Assembly (NCBI GenBank): GCA_030428905.1
Contig: JAUIED010000021.1
Location: 1-42,205, forward strand
Length of the DNA stretch: 42,205 nt
Source: Gammaproteobacteria bacterium
GTDB taxonomy: Bacteria; Pseudomonadota; Gammaproteobacteria; Pseudomonadales; Azotimanducaceae
Direction of reading: 5' to 3'
A program made the translations under genes and the position numbers. Below are positions 27,084 through 36,594 of the stretch, one piece after another. The notes under the pieces are model-generated. The model saw nothing but the letters and a program-made list of their open reading frames with translations. It searched no databases and was not told the DNA's origin. Numbering within the stretch: position 1 is the stretch's first letter; every line of letters starts with the position of its first letter.

Positions 27084-27353
27084 TTACCGGCGCAGGCCAA
27101 GACGCTTGATCAGCGTTGCATAGCGGTCAGCATCCTTCTTGTTCAGGTAGTCCAACAGCTTTCTGCGCTGGTTAACCATGCGAATGAGCCCGCGGCGGGA
27201 GTGATGATCTTTCTTGTGAGCACGAAAATGCTCCTGCAGACCATTGATATTGTGCGTCAGTAACGCAACCTGTACTTCAGGAGAGCCGGTGTCACCGTCT
27301 TCGGTCTGATAGTCCTTGATGATGTCGGCTTTGGATTGAGCACTCAGTGCCAT
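27084..27353 (-). CDS. rpsO: 30S ribosomal protein S15
   Basis: This 89-aa protein is the standard length of S15, a primary 16S-binding protein of the central domain. The family pattern [20 protein letters not shown] and the [18 protein letters not shown] helix are intact, and it ends LGLRR. The ATG follows AGGAGA at about 8-9 nt. It lies 59 nt after truB and 47 nt before pnp, the gammaproteobacterial order. Confidence 0.98.
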   Translation of the reverse strand: MALSAQSKADIIKDYQTEDGDTGSPEVQVALLTHNINGLQEHFRAHKKDHHSRRGLIRMVNQRRKLLDYLNKKDADRYATLIKRLGLRR

Positions 27354-27412
27354 GTGTTACATCTCCTAATATGCTTGAGTTGAAAGTAAGCGAGCCGTGC
27401 AACCGCGCATAT

Positions 27413-28339
27413 TTACAGTTGGACGTTCGCAAGAAGACGACGCGGCGCCACACGCCCGTCGTCCAGAATTTCTCCAACGCCGATAAAACGATCACCGTCT
27501 TCGGCGCAGCGCGCAGCCAGGCGTACAAAGCCGCCGGTGGGTGCGCGCGGCACTATAACTGGCTGGCCCTGCCTTAGATAGTAGGCGGAGGACTCCTCCA
27601 GAACCAGTTTAGGCCACATACGCACCGCGTTTTCGATAGGCTGCAGCAGGCCATCGCCGGCGCGCTGGCTGCAGGCTTCCTCGATCTCTTCGAAGGTGAT
27701 CAACTCATCCTCCGTAAACGGCCCGGCGGCGCGCCGGCGAAGAGCGATGACATGCGCACCGCAACCCAACGCTTCGCCCAGATCTTCCGCGATGGTGCGC
27801 ACATAAGTGCCTTTGCTGCAGTGAATCTCGAGCTCCAGGGTGTCGCCCTCAAATGCCGCAAGACGATTTTCAAACACCGTCACCTGGCGCGATTTTCGCT
27901 CGACTTCCACACCCTGCCTGGCCAGCTTGTACAGCGGCTGCCCCTGATGCTTGATGGCCGAAAACATCGAAGGTATCTGGTCGAACTGACCGCGGAAGCG
28001 TTCTAACGCCTGCTCCACATCGCATTCGGTGATACCAGACACCGCGCTTTCCGCAATGATCTCACCGTCTGCATCACCGGTGTCGGTAGACACACCCAGG
28101 CGGATACGCGTCCAGTACTTCTTATCCGACGCGAGCAAATACTGGGAGAATTTAGTTGCCTCGCCAAAACAAAGAGGCAACACGCCGGTAGCGATAGGAT
28201 CCAAACTGCCCGTGTGCCCCACTTTCTGTGCGTTGTACAGGCGCTTGGCTTTTTGCACCGCCTGGCTGGAGCTCAGGCCCTGCGGCTTGTCCAGCACGAG
28301 AAAGCCATCAACCGGCCGCCCCCGGCGGCGCTTAGCCAT
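27413..28339 (-). CDS. truB: tRNA pseudouridine(55) synthase
   Basis: TruB makes pseudouridine 55 in the T-loop of tRNAs and acts as a tRNA folding chaperone. The reading from ATG 28339 ([10 protein letters not shown]) gives 308 aa, near E. coli's 314. The catalytic Asp is D47 in GHTGSLDPIATG. A DKPQGLSS motif precedes it, and a PUA-like domain follows. The frame is open further upstream, but that part is rbfA read in another frame. The start overlaps the rbfA stop by 8 nt, which indicates translational coupling. Confidence 0.95.
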   Translation of the reverse strand: MAKRRRGRPVDGFLVLDKPQGLSSSQAVQKAKRLYNAQKVGHTGSLDPIATGVLPLCFGEATKFSQYLLASDKKYWTRIRLGVSTDTGDADGEIIAESAVSGITECDVEQALERFRGQFDQIPSMFSAIKHQGQPLYKLARQGVEVERKSRQVTVFENRLAAFEGDTLELEIHCSKGTYVRTIAEDLGEALGCGAHVIALRRRAAGPFTEDELITFEEIEEACSQRAGDGLLQPIENAVRMWPKLVLEESSAYYLRQGQPVIVPRAPTGGFVRLAARCAEDGDRFIGVGEILDDGRVAPRRLLANVQL

Positions 28340-28742
28340 GATCCAGGCCCTCATCCTCGGCATGCTGGCGCCTGTCGCTGGCCACTGCATGCTCGATGAG
28401 CGCTTCCAGACGCGGCCCTCGATCCACGACATCGTCGTAGTGGAAGCGTAGCTTCGGCGTGGTACGCATACGGTGTCGCTTGGCGAGCTCTGAGCGCATC
28501 CAGCCTGCTGCATTTCCGAGCGCAGCGATGAGCGCTTCTTTCTGATCCTGCGAATCCGTGTCCAGCGAAGACACATAAACATCCGCAAAAGCCAGATCCT
28601 TACTCACGCGCACTTCGTTGACGCTGACCATACCAACACGTGGATCACGCATCTCGCGCTGTAAAATCAGCGCAAGCTCATCGCGCACAAAGTCGCCGAC
28701 ACGCAGATCCCGGCCGGTAGCTGGCTGGAAACCCTTACTCAC
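28332..28742 (-). CDS. rbfA: 30S ribosome-binding factor A
   Basis: RbfA assists late 30S maturation at the 16S 5' helix. The 136-aa protein has the single KH-like fold pattern: [42 protein letters not shown] and the C-terminal [22 protein letters not shown]. Its start overlaps the infB stop by 4 nt, and its end overlaps truB by 8 nt. Downstream in the same transcript are further rRNA and tRNA handling genes. Confidence 0.96.
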   Translation of the reverse strand: MSKGFQPATGRDLRVGDFVRDELALILQREMRDPRVGMVSVNEVRVSKDLAFADVYVSSLDTDSQDQKEALIAALGNAAGWMRSELAKRHRMRTTPKLRFHYDDVVDRGPRLEALIEHAVASDRRQHAEDEGLDHG

Positions 28743-31297
28743 AGCTGACGGGCGACTTCTCGTGTGTCGAACACTTCGATCTTGTCACCCGGGCGCACGT
28801 CATTGTAGTTACGCACACCGATACCGCACTCGGTCCCGCTGCGCACCTCGTTGACGTCATCCTTGAAGCGACGCAGGGATTCCAATTCGCCCTCGTAGAT
28901 CACGACGTTGTCACGCAGAACGCGGATGGGCTTGCTGCGCAACACAGAACCTTCGATGACCATGCAGCCAGCGACCTGACCGAACTTCGGCGACTTGAAC
29001 ACCTCCCGCACCTCGGCGGTGCCGATGATCTCCTCCCGCACCTCCGGCGCGAGCATCCCCGAAAGAACCTGCCTGACATCATCTATCAATTCGTAGATGA
29101 CACTGTAATAGCGAAGGTCCATGTCTTCCCGTTCGATCAACGTCTTGGCAGCATTATCTGCACGCACGTTGAAACCGAAAATCACTGCGCCGTAGGTGAG
29201 CGCCATGTTGGCATCGGAAGCGGTGATACCACCGACACCGGAGCCAAGCACGTTCACCTGCACTTCGTCGTTGCCGAGATCCGTCAGCGCCTGTGTGATC
29301 GCCTCCAGGCTGCCGCGCACATCGGCCTTCAGCACGAGCTTCATCACCCGCTTCTCGCCTTCGCCCATGTTCGCGAACATGTTTTCCAGTTTGGCCGCCT
29401 GCTGCAGCGCCTGACGCTTCTCCTGCGAACGGTCCTTGCGAAACTCCGCGAGCTCTCGCGCAGTACGCTCGTCCGTGGATGCAGCGAAATCGTCACCAGC
29501 ACCCGGGGTACCGGAAAGTCCCAGCAGCTCAACCGGAGTGGATGGCGGTGCCTCGTCGACCTGCTCACCTTTGTCGTTCATCATGGCGCGCACGCGACCG
29601 TAGTACTCGCCAGCAATGACAACATCGCCTTTGCGCAGCGTTCCGTTCTGTACAAGGAGCGTGGCGACAGGACCGCGCCCGCGATCCAGACGCGACTCGA
29701 CCACTACGCCGCGACCAGGAGCATCCGGCACGGCTTTGAGCTCCAGAAGCTCTGCCTGCAGGTTAATCGCTTCGAGCAGCTCAGGGATGCCTTGCCCCGT
29801 CATCGCGGAAATCTGCACGAATTGCGTGTCACCGCCCCAAGACTCCGGCACCACGTCTTTGGCTGCCAGTTCATTGGTTACGCGATCCGGATCAGCGCCT
29901 TCGAGATCCATCTTGTTGATAGCGACGATGATCGGCACACCGGCAGCTTTGGCATGCTGGATGGCCTCCTCCGTCTGCGGCATGACGCCATCGTCTGCCG
30001 CAACCACCAGAATGACGATGTCGGTAACCCGAGCTCCGCGGGCACGCATGGCAGTGAAAGCCGCGTGACCAGGCGTGTCGATGAAGGTGATCAATCCGCC
30101 GTCGGTGTTCACGCAGTAGGCACCGATGTGTTGCGTGATACCTCCAGCTTCGCCGCTGACCACCCGACTCTTGCGAATGTGGTCGAGCAATGAGGTCTTA
30201 CCGTGGTCAACGTGGCCCATAACGGTTACCACAGGCGGTCTCGATGCTTCGTCGCCTTCGATCTGCAACGACTCCTCGTGCGCTGCCTCAATCGCGTCGT
30301 CGCGCACGAGCTTGATCTTATGGCCCATCTCCTCGACGACCAGCGTCGCGGTATCCTGGTCGATGCTCTGGTTGATGGTTGCCATCACGCCCAAGCCCAT
30401 GAGCTGCTTGATCACTTCTCCGGCCTTGACCGACATCTTGCCGGCGAGATCGCCAACCGTGATTACGCTCGGGACTTCTACCTCGCGTGCGATGAACTCC
30501 GTCGGCTTGAACTCGCCGCCGTGCTGCTCGAGATGCAATGCAGGCTGTGCGCCCCTTCTTCGGCTGCGACGGGCGCCCTTGAGCTTGAGCTCACGACGCC
30601 CACGATCAGGCCCGGTGTCGCGGCCCTTGCCTCGCTCCCGCTCTTTCTCCTTACCGCGCACGCGCTTTCCGCCGCGCTCCTGGGCAGCACTCTGCGCCTG
30701 TGCATCCACAGCGGCCTTCGCGGCCTGCTGCAATTCATCTGCCGGCTTCGATTCTGGCTCGGCTGCCGCACGTGCTGCCTGCTCCGCTTCCTGGCGTGCT
30801 TTCTCTTCTGCTGCCCGCTCTTCGGCTTCGCGCGCACGCGCCTCTTCTCGGCGACGCTCTTCTTCCTGGCGCGCCTCTTCCTCTTTTCGACGCGCTTCCG
30901 CACGACGAGCCTCTTCCTCGCGGATCTTCTGCGCTTCGAGCTCCGACTGCGAAGGCCCTGCAGCTTGCTCTGCCGACGCTTCACCCTCACCGGCTTCCGC
31001 CCGCTTTACGTAGGTGCGTTTACGCCGAACCTCTACGGTTACGTTGCGGCTACCACGTCCGCCGCCGGTCTTCAGCGTGCCTACGGACTTACGCTTGAGC
31101 GTGATTTTCTTTGGCGCAGCATCTGACGTACCGCCATGGCTGCGCTTGAGATGCGCAAGCAGCGACTGCTTCTGTTCCTCTGTCACCGCCTCACCATCTG
31201 CGGTGTGCGGCAAGCCTGCGTCTTTCATCTGCGACAGCAATCTCTCGACGGGGACTCCCACCGTTTGCGCAAGCTGTTTCACCGTGACTTCGGCCAT
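28739..31297 (-). CDS. infB: Translation initiation factor IF-2
   Basis: IF-2 is the GTPase that places initiator tRNA on the 30S subunit and promotes subunit joining; the initiator tRNA gene lies upstream in this cluster. The 852-aa protein has an N-terminal IF2N domain, then a long charged Glu/Arg/Ala coiled region (about 120-200) and a basic linker. The G domain has GHVDHGKT at 361-368, DTPGH and NKMD. It is completed by EF-Tu-like, IF2 domain 3 and C-terminal fMet-tRNA-binding domains. The highly charged N-terminal region is the variable part of the family. It lies 71 nt after nusA and overlaps rbfA by 4 nt. Confidence 0.97.
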   Translation of the reverse strand: MAEVTVKQLAQTVGVPVERLLSQMKDAGLPHTADGEAVTEEQKQSLLAHLKRSHGGTSDAAPKKITLKRKSVGTLKTGGGRGSRNVTVEVRRKRTYVKRAEAGEGEASAEQAAGPSQSELEAQKIREEEARRAEARRKEEEARQEEERRREEARAREAEERAAEEKARQEAEQAARAAAEPESKPADELQQAAKAAVDAQAQSAAQERGGKRVRGKEKERERGKGRDTGPDRGRRELKLKGARRSRRRGAQPALHLEQHGGEFKPTEFIAREVEVPSVITVGDLAGKMSVKAGEVIKQLMGLGVMATINQSIDQDTATLVVEEMGHKIKLVRDDAIEAAHEESLQIEGDEASRPPVVTVMGHVDHGKTSLLDHIRKSRVVSGEAGGITQHIGAYCVNTDGGLITFIDTPGHAAFTAMRARGARVTDIVILVVAADDGVMPQTEEAIQHAKAAGVPIIVAINKMDLEGADPDRVTNELAAKDVVPESWGGDTQFVQISAMTGQGIPELLEAINLQAELLELKAVPDAPGRGVVVESRLDRGRGPVATLLVQNGTLRKGDVVIAGEYYGRVRAMMNDKGEQVDEAPPSTPVELLGLSGTPGAGDDFAASTDERTARELAEFRKDRSQEKRQALQQAAKLENMFANMGEGEKRVMKLVLKADVRGSLEAITQALTDLGNDEVQVNVLGSGVGGITASDANMALTYGAVIFGFNVRADNAAKTLIEREDMDLRYYSVIYELIDDVRQVLSGMLAPEVREEIIGTAEVREVFKSPKFGQVAGCMVIEGSVLRSKPIRVLRDNVVIYEGELESLRRFKDDVNEVRSGTECGIGVRNYNDVRPGDKIEVFDTREVARQL

Positions 31298-31368
31298 ATT
31301 ACTATCCGAGTATTAAGCGTTTGTTGGCTCGCTTGTCGCGAGCGTGACGTCGATCAATCCAGTTCAGT

Positions 31369-32904
31369 TCAAGAAGACCCGTCCTCCGCTTCTTCAAACC
31401 AAGGCGCCCGCGCTGTCATGATCAGCTCGGCCGCCTTCTCTTCCGACAAATCCGGCGCAAATTCCAGCAAATCCGGCACTGCAAGCTCTGCCAGGTCTTC
31501 CATGCAAAGCACTTCATTCTTCGCAAGCGTGTAGGCAAGGTCGCGATCCATACCATCCATCTCCAGGAGATCAGCTGCCGGCTGTTTGCCATCCAGCAGC
31601 TCTTCACTGGCTATGGCTTTAGTCAGCAGGGCATCCTTGGCCCTATTGCGCAGCTCCTCGACGATCTCCTCATCAAAACCTTCGATGTTGAGCATCTCCT
31701 CGAGCGGTACGTAGGCGATCTCTTCGAGCGTGGTAAAACCTTCCTCCACGAGTACGCCTGCGACGTCTTCGTCGACAGACAGCGCCTCCATGAATTCTTC
31801 GATGTACTGGCCTGCTTCCGCCTGCTGTTTCTCTTCGGCCTGCTCGAGCGTCATGATGTTCAGCGTCCAGCCGGTAAGATCGCTAGCCAGACGCACATTC
31901 TGCCCACCGCGGCCGATAGCCTGCGCGAGGTTGTCTTCGGAAACCGCCACATCCATGGTCTGAGAGTCTTCGTCGACGACGATGGACGCCACTTCCGCAG
32001 GCTCCAGCGCGTTGACAGTGAGCTGCGCCGGGTTTTCGTTCCACGGCACGATGTCGATGCGCTCGCCCGCAAGCTCACCGGAAACCGCTTGCACACGTGA
32101 ACCGCGCATACCAACGCAGGCTCCGACCGGGTCGATCCGTCCATCGTTGGTCTTCACAGCGATCTTCGCGCGCGAACCCGGATCGCGCGCCGCTGCACGA
32201 ATCTCGATGACGTCTTCCGCGATCTCCGGCACTTCAAGCTTGAAGAGCTCAATTAGCATCTCGGGAGAGGTGCGCGTGAGCAGCAGTTGCGGCCCGCGAT
32301 TCTCCGGACGAACCTCGAGCAGAAGAGCACGCACCCGGTCGCCCACACGAAACGACTCACGGGGAATCAGGTGCTCCCGGGTCAATAGCCCTTCGGCATT
32401 GTTGCCCAGATCGACAATGACAGTGTCGCGACCAAGCTTCTTTACCGTCCCGCCAACCAGCTCTTTCACACGCGGCAGGTACTCGGCAACGATCTTGGCC
32501 CGCTCGGCTTCGCGCACTTTTTGCACGATGACCTGTTTTGCGGTTTGTGCGGCAATACGGCCAAATGCAACGGATTCAACCGGCTCTTCGATGACGCTGC
32601 CAAGCTGCAGGTTCGCATCCCGCGCTTGCGCGTCTTCAAGCGTAAGCTGTGCGGAAGGGTTGAACTCGATAGCGTCACCATCTTCGTCAACTCCGAGTGC
32701 GGCCGGGTCAACCACCGTCCAGGTTCGAAATGTGTCGTACTCACCGCTCGCGCGATCGATTTGCACGCGGAACTCCGCACCTTCTTCGTAGCGCTTCTTC
32801 GTGGCCGTCGCCAAAGCCGTTTCAATGGCTTCGAAGATGACATTCTTGTCCACGCCCTTTTCCAGGGACACAGACTCCACTACCAGTAGAACTTCTTTGC
32901 TCAT
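31369..32904 (-). CDS. nusA: Transcription elongation/antitermination factor NusA
   Basis: NusA controls pausing, termination and rrn antitermination, so it acts on the boxA-bearing rrn operon of this window. The 511-aa protein has the RNA polymerase-binding N-domain (1-130), an S1 domain (about 135-200, with [21 protein letters not shown]), two KH domains (about 230-345, [17 protein letters not shown] and the [12 protein letters not shown] motif), and two C-terminal acidic repeats (about 360-511) found in gammaproteobacterial NusA. The start is 13 nt after rimP. Confidence 0.97.
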   Translation of the reverse strand: MSKEVLLVVESVSLEKGVDKNVIFEAIETALATATKKRYEEGAEFRVQIDRASGEYDTFRTWTVVDPAALGVDEDGDAIEFNPSAQLTLEDAQARDANLQLGSVIEEPVESVAFGRIAAQTAKQVIVQKVREAERAKIVAEYLPRVKELVGGTVKKLGRDTVIVDLGNNAEGLLTREHLIPRESFRVGDRVRALLLEVRPENRGPQLLLTRTSPEMLIELFKLEVPEIAEDVIEIRAAARDPGSRAKIAVKTNDGRIDPVGACVGMRGSRVQAVSGELAGERIDIVPWNENPAQLTVNALEPAEVASIVVDEDSQTMDVAVSEDNLAQAIGRGGQNVRLASDLTGWTLNIMTLEQAEEKQQAEAGQYIEEFMEALSVDEDVAGVLVEEGFTTLEEIAYVPLEEMLNIEGFDEEIVEELRNRAKDALLTKAIASEELLDGKQPAADLLEMDGMDRDLAYTLAKNEVLCMEDLAELAVPDLLEFAPDLSEEKAAELIMTARAPWFEEAEDGSS

Positions 32905-32917
32905 GTTCTATTCGGTC

Positions 32918-33376
32918 TCACTCAAAAGACGGCACGAGCCGCGCCTTGTGCACATTCTCGATCGGCAGGACATACTCTTCGTCATCGACCTGCACGACCA
33001 CTTCATCGTCTTCATATCCCGCAAGCAGTCCGACGATGCGCTTTCTGCCATCGAACGGAAAATTCAGCCGAACATCCACCCGCTCGCCAATGTACTGTTC
33101 GAAATGCGAAGGTCGGAACAGCACTCTGTCCATACCAGGAGAGGACACTTCCAGCGTGTACTGCCCCGTTATCACTTCGCTCACATCCAGCACGTCGCTC
33201 ACCTGACGGCTCACGCTCGCACAATCATCGACATTCACGCCGTCCGGCTTATCGATGTACAACCGCAACCGCGTATGCCTACCCGCTTGAGCAAGCTCGA
33301 CGCCCCAAATCTCGCAACCTTGGCTTTTCACCGCGGTTTCGAGGAGGCTTTCGATGTCTCGCTCTTTCCTGTTCAC
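32918..33376 (-). CDS. rimP: Ribosome maturation factor RimP
   Basis: RimP is needed for 30S assembly. From GTG 33376 the protein is 152 aa (E. coli 150). Family motifs are LRLYIDKPDGVNVDDCASVS, YTLEVSSPGMDRVLF and the C-terminal Sm-like domain ending NVHKARLVPSFE. The frame can be extended to TTG 33391, but that codon lies in the T-rich tail of a terminator-like hairpin (33391-33418) and lacks a Shine-Dalgarno, so the GTG with GGA just upstream is preferred. It is the first protein gene of the rimP-nusA-infB-rbfA-truB-rpsO-pnp series. Confidence 0.94.
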   Translation of the reverse strand: MNRKERDIESLLETAVKSQGCEIWGVELAQAGRHTRLRLYIDKPDGVNVDDCASVSRQVSDVLDVSEVITGQYTLEVSSPGMDRVLFRPSHFEQYIGERVDVRLNFPFDGRKRIVGLLAGYEDDEVVVQVDDEEYVLPIENVHKARLVPSFE

Positions 33377-33390
33377 AATTCCAGTCCACA

Positions 33391-33418
33391 AATAAAAAAT
33401 GGGCTCGAACGCCCATTT
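33391..33418 (-). terminator. Terminator-like hairpin just before rimP
   Basis: An 8-bp stem AAATGGGC/GCCCATTT with a 6-nt loop (33397-33418) is followed on the minus strand by a TTTTTTATTT tract (the first three T shared with the stem). It ends about 15 nt before the preferred rimP start. It is the second such signal between tRNA-fMet and rimP and could attenuate read-through into the operon. Confidence 0.7.
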
Positions 33419-33514
33419 CCTAAACCACTCGCTTCAGCGAACTGTCTGCTTTGCAGCGCCTGGCCACGGACGACCCCGCTGACAGCCGGGCAGCCGCTTC
33501 AAGCAACCACTTCG

Positions 33515-33531
33515 ACAACCCATTGGGTTGT
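33515..33531. repeat. 17-bp palindrome between tRNA-fMet and rimP
   Basis: ACAACCCATTGGGTTGT is an 8-bp perfect inverted repeat around one base. It lies between the two minus-strand terminators. It is operator-like in form; no protein can be named. Confidence 0.6.
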
Positions 33532-33547
33532 GCGCTATCCAACCTAC

Positions 33548-33570
33548 AAAAAGGCCCCTATAAAGGGGCC
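33548..33570 (-). terminator. Rho-independent terminator after tRNA-fMet
   Basis: A 7-bp stem GGCCCCT/AGGGGCC with a 4-nt loop is followed by five T on the minus strand. It begins 5 nt downstream of the tRNA CCA end. It should end most tRNA-fMet transcripts before rimP; in E. coli the equivalent metY-rimP junction is also partly terminated. Confidence 0.88.
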
Positions 33571-33574
33571 GTGT

Positions 33575-33651
<77 letters not shown>

Positions 33652-33666
33652 TCAGCAAGGGCCGGG

Positions 33667-33695
33667 ATTATAGGTATGCCGGATGAAAGCCGCAA
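33667..33695 (-). promoter_or_regulatory. Promoter of tRNA-fMet
   Basis: On the minus strand TTGCGG (33690-33695), a 17-bp spacer and a perfect TATAAT (33667-33672) precede the tRNA. The predicted start near 33660 leaves a leader of about 9 nt. The discriminator is GC-rich (CCCGGCCC), as in stringently controlled stable-RNA promoters. Confidence 0.75.
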
Positions 33696-33699
33696 CCTC

Positions 33700-33737
33700 T
33701 CAGATCACACCTGTCAGATCACAACCCACAGATGACA
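33700..33737 (-). repeat. Direct repeats just upstream of the tRNA-fMet promoter
   Basis: TCAGATCACA occurs exactly at 33700-33709 and 33714-33723, and a weaker copy, CAGATGACA, at 33729-33737, giving 14-15 bp spacing. On the minus strand the units read TGTGATCTGA and end 5 bp upstream of the -35. The position suits an activator site; identity unknown. Confidence 0.6.
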
Positions 33738-33874
33738 CTTCAGCTCTAAAAGACGCTTTGGCTCATAAGGATGAAAGCGGTCTGGCCGTAGGCCAGGCCG
33801 AGTCGAGCGCTCACCGAGCCTGACGGAAACAGTCCGGTCGGGAGTACTTGCTGCGCAGCGGGGCGCAGATGAAT

Positions 33875-33961
33875 TGGTGCCGAAGGCGAGACTTGAACTC
33901 GCACGGCCGTAAGGCCACTACCCCCTCAAGATAGCGTGTCTACCAATTCCACCACTTCGGC
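33875..33961 (-). tRNA. tRNA-Leu (GAG)
   Basis: This 87-nt class II tRNA has an encoded CCA, acceptor GCCGAAG/CTTCGGC, anticodon GAG at 33925-33927 and a long variable arm. The location between secG and rimP matches E. coli leuU. Its first base, G1, is the third base of the secG stop codon TAG. No separate promoter is seen, so it is probably cut from the secG mRNA. A CTGGCC-gta-GGCCAG hairpin at 33782-33796 follows, without a T-run. Confidence 0.96.
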
Positions 33962-34338
33962 TAGATATCGGGGAGGTCGGATTCTCCACCTTCAGAACCC
34001 GTAGTCAACTCCGGAACGTCATCAGTTGCCGGCAGCTCCACGGGGACTTCCGGCAGTCCAACCTGGGAAAGGCTGCCGGCACGCTCTTTGGCGGTATATG
34101 CCAGGCCAAACGAAATCACGAAAAAGCCGATGGCGAGCCACACGATGAGCCTGGTCATGAAAGATGTAGCACCCGCACCGCCGAACATGGTGTTGGCGGA
34201 GCCGCTACCAAATGCCGCGCCGACGTCTGCACCTCGGCCCTGCTGCATAAGGATCAGCACGGTAAGGGCTATGGCATCCAGCACCAGGAGTATCAGGAGC
34301 ACCATCTCCACCGTTTGCAGATCTACCATCGTCGCCAC
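33961..34338 (-). CDS. secG: Preprotein translocase subunit SecG
   Basis: SecG is the small SecYEG subunit in the inner membrane that aids preprotein export. The 125-aa protein has two membrane helices (about 8-27 and 57-77) joined by the family loop LMQQGRGADVGAAFGSGSAN, and a long acidic C-tail. ATG codons at 34338 and 34329 are both possible; AGGATGG sits upstream. It is 18 nt after tpiA. The stop TAG (33961-33963) shares its last base with tRNA-Leu, so RNase P release of the tRNA would cut the message inside the stop codon. Confidence 0.95.
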   Translation of the reverse strand: MATMVDLQTVEMVLLILLVLDAIALTVLILMQQGRGADVGAAFGSGSANTMFGGAGATSFMTRLIVWLAIGFFVISFGLAYTAKERAGSLSQVGLPEVPVELPATDDVPELTTGSEGGESDLPDI

Positions 34339-34356
34339 TCCATCCTGAGCATGATT

Positions 34357-35118
34357 CTAAGCATGCTTCGCTGCAGCCAATGCACGAGCAATGGCCACCA
34401 AACTGTCAGATTTCAGCGATGCGCCGCCAACCAGCGCACCGTCAATATTCTCACCGGCGAAGATATCCGCCGCGTTATCCGCATTTACGCTGCCACCATA
34501 CAGCAGCGTCATCGTGTCCGCCGGCACGCCAAGGTCATCGAGCACATTGCGGATCACGCGATGCATGTCATCCGCCTGTTCCGGCGTTGCGGTTACGCCA
34601 GTACCAATGGCCCAGATGGGCTCGTAAGCAATCACCGCCTGCGAAAGCGACTCCGCTCCAGCGCGTTGGGCGATGCTGCGTAACTGTCGGCCGACGGTTG
34701 CCTCCGCCTCTCCAGCTTCGCGCTGAGACAAGCTCTCGCCCAAGCACACCATCGGTTCGAGGCCCGCCTCAAGGGCAGCGACAAGCTTGTCCGCCACCAA
34801 CTCATCGGATTCACCGTGATAAGCACGCCGCTCCGAATGGCCAACGATTGCCCATTGGGCGCCGATCTCAGCCACCATCCCCGCAGCGACATCACCTGTG
34901 AAGGCGCCTGCTGCCTGGGTGTGCACATCCTGTGCGCCGAAGCTGATCGGCGAGCCGTCCAGCGCCAATGCCATGTCAGCCAGATAGATCGTCGGGGGCA
35001 CAATCACGAGCTGTACGCCCGACACGGCTTCCAGGCCGGCTGCATACTCCGCAACCATTGCCCTCGTGCCATTCATTTTCCAGTTGCCAGCAACCAGCAG
35101 GCGGCGACCTTCAGCCAT
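34357..35118 (-). CDS. tpiA: Triosephosphate isomerase
   Basis: TpiA interconverts dihydroxyacetone phosphate and glyceraldehyde-3-phosphate. At 253 aa it is of normal length. Catalytic residues are K14 in GNWKMNG, H94 in VGHSERR and E166 in AYEPIWAIGTG; the phosphate loop GGSVNADN is intact. It lies between glmM and secG, the usual order in Pseudomonas. The 94-bp gap to glmM has only a 15-bp palindrome (35177-35191). Confidence 0.97.
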   Translation of the reverse strand: MAEGRRLLVAGNWKMNGTRAMVAEYAAGLEAVSGVQLVIVPPTIYLADMALALDGSPISFGAQDVHTQAAGAFTGDVAAGMVAEIGAQWAIVGHSERRAYHGESDELVADKLVAALEAGLEPMVCLGESLSQREAGEAEATVGRQLRSIAQRAGAESLSQAVIAYEPIWAIGTGVTATPEQADDMHRVIRNVLDDLGVPADTMTLLYGGSVNADNAADIFAGENIDGALVGGASLKSDSLVAIARALAAAKHA

Positions 35119-35212
35119 CGCTCAAAGCGACCCTTGCGAAAAGGCGCGCAATCTTAGCGGTATTGCCCGAGGGATGCCACAGGCCCTGTGGGCCCGCTAG
35201 ACAAGCTCCGCG

Positions 35213-36577
35213 TCAGGAAGCGGCTGCTCCGTTGGTGCTCCCCAGGCCGCAGTTCTCAGCCACGTAGGCAAGCTCCTCACAGATACTCTTCACCTCAAAG
35301 GCGTCATCGCCTTCCACCATGACACGCAGAACCGGCTCGGTTCCCGATGGACGCACAAGAATGCGGCCACGACTGGCGAGCAGCTTCTCCTTGTCAGCGA
35401 CCGCCGCGGCCAGCTCAGCGCTGACAGCGACGCCTTTGGGGTCTTCCACCGCAACGTTGATCATCGTTTGCGGGGCTTTGTGCATGCCCGCGCGAAGCTC
35501 CTCGATGGATTTGCCGGTCTCGACCACCGCACGCAGAACCTGCAGCGCTGCAACCACACCGTCGCCGGTGGTGGTTCGGTCCAGGCATACGATATGCCCG
35601 GAAGACTCTCCACCAAGCATCCAGCCGTTGGCCTTCATCATCTCGAGCACATAGCGGTCACCCACTTTGGCCCGCTCAAACGGAATCGACATGGCGTCAA
35701 GCGCACGCTCCAACCCGAAGTTGGTCATTACCGTGCCGACCACGCCGCCCTGCAGCTCGTCAATGTGCTTGCGGTGTGCCGCAATGATGTAGAGCAGCTC
35801 ATCTCCATCCACCAGCTCACCGCTGGCATCTACCATCATGACGCGGTCGCCGTCGCCATCGAAGGCGATGCCAACGTCTGCACGGTATTCCCGCACCTTC
35901 TCGACCAGCGCCTCAGGATGCGTCGAACCGCAGCCGTCGTTGATATTCATACCGTTGGGATCAGCGCCGATGACAATGGTGTCGGCACCAAGCTCCTCGA
36001 ACACTCCAGGAGCGACGTGATAAGTCGCACCATGCCCACAGTCGAGCACCACCCGCAGACCTTTCAAGCGGAAGCCGCGATCAACCGTCGCCTTGCAGAA
36101 CTCGATATAGCGGCCTGCCGCATCAGGCAGGCGGGTGGCTCGACCAAGCTGATCAGAGCTCACGCAGATCATCTTCGCTTCGAGCTGCTTCTCGATCTCC
36201 AGTTCCACCTCATCGGGCAACTTATTGCCCTGGCCGTCGAAAAACTTGATGCCGTTATCGTAGTAGGGGTTGTGTGAGGCCGAAATGACGATGCCCGCAT
36301 CTGCACGCAGCGTGCGCGTGAGGTAGGCGATGGCAGGTGTCGGCATGGGTCCGATCAGCCCCACATCCACACCCGCACTGGCAAGCCCGGACTCGAGCAC
36401 CGATTCGAGCATGTAACCCGAGATGCGTGTGTCTTTGCCAATCAGAATCTGACTGCGACCGCGCTGAGCGAACACCCGGCCCACTGCCCATCCGAGGCGC
36501 AGACAAAACTCCGGCGTGATAGGAAACTGGCCGACACGTCCACGGATGCCATCGGTGCCAAAGTACTTTCTACTCAT
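35213..36577 (-). CDS. glmM: Phosphoglucosamine mutase
   Basis: GlmM converts glucosamine-6-phosphate to glucosamine-1-phosphate for UDP-GlcNAc and thus peptidoglycan and LPS. From ATG 36577 it is 454 aa (E. coli 445) and begins [16 protein letters not shown], as in the family. The phosphoserine is S101 in ISASHNP, the metal loop is DGDGDR, and the sugar-phosphate site is RPSGTEP. AAGGA lies 7 nt before this ATG. A second in-frame ATG at 36598 overlaps the folP stop (ATGA) but lacks a Shine-Dalgarno; both may be used. Confidence 0.95.
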   Translation of the reverse strand: MSRKYFGTDGIRGRVGQFPITPEFCLRLGWAVGRVFAQRGRSQILIGKDTRISGYMLESVLESGLASAGVDVGLIGPMPTPAIAYLTRTLRADAGIVISASHNPYYDNGIKFFDGQGNKLPDEVELEIEKQLEAKMICVSSDQLGRATRLPDAAGRYIEFCKATVDRGFRLKGLRVVLDCGHGATYHVAPGVFEELGADTIVIGADPNGMNINDGCGSTHPEALVEKVREYRADVGIAFDGDGDRVMMVDASGELVDGDELLYIIAAHRKHIDELQGGVVGTVMTNFGLERALDAMSIPFERAKVGDRYVLEMMKANGWMLGGESSGHIVCLDRTTTGDGVVAALQVLRAVVETGKSIEELRAGMHKAPQTMINVAVEDPKGVAVSAELAAAVADKEKLLASRGRILVRPSGTEPVLRVMVEGDDAFEVKSICEELAYVAENCGLGSTNGAAAS

Positions 36578-36594
36578 CTTGCTGTCCTTGTCGC

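Noticed and set aside
28340-28588. Extension of truB upstream of 28339
   Set aside because: It is rbfA read in another frame; TruB starts at [10 protein letters not shown].
30203-31126. Long plus-strand frames opposite infB
   Set aside because: They mirror the charged repetitive infB N-terminal region; low-complexity composition, no start signals, no domain pattern.
35177-35191. 15-bp palindrome between tpiA and glmM as terminator or operator
   Set aside because: No T-run follows, and a single short palindrome without a recognised promoter is too weak to assign.
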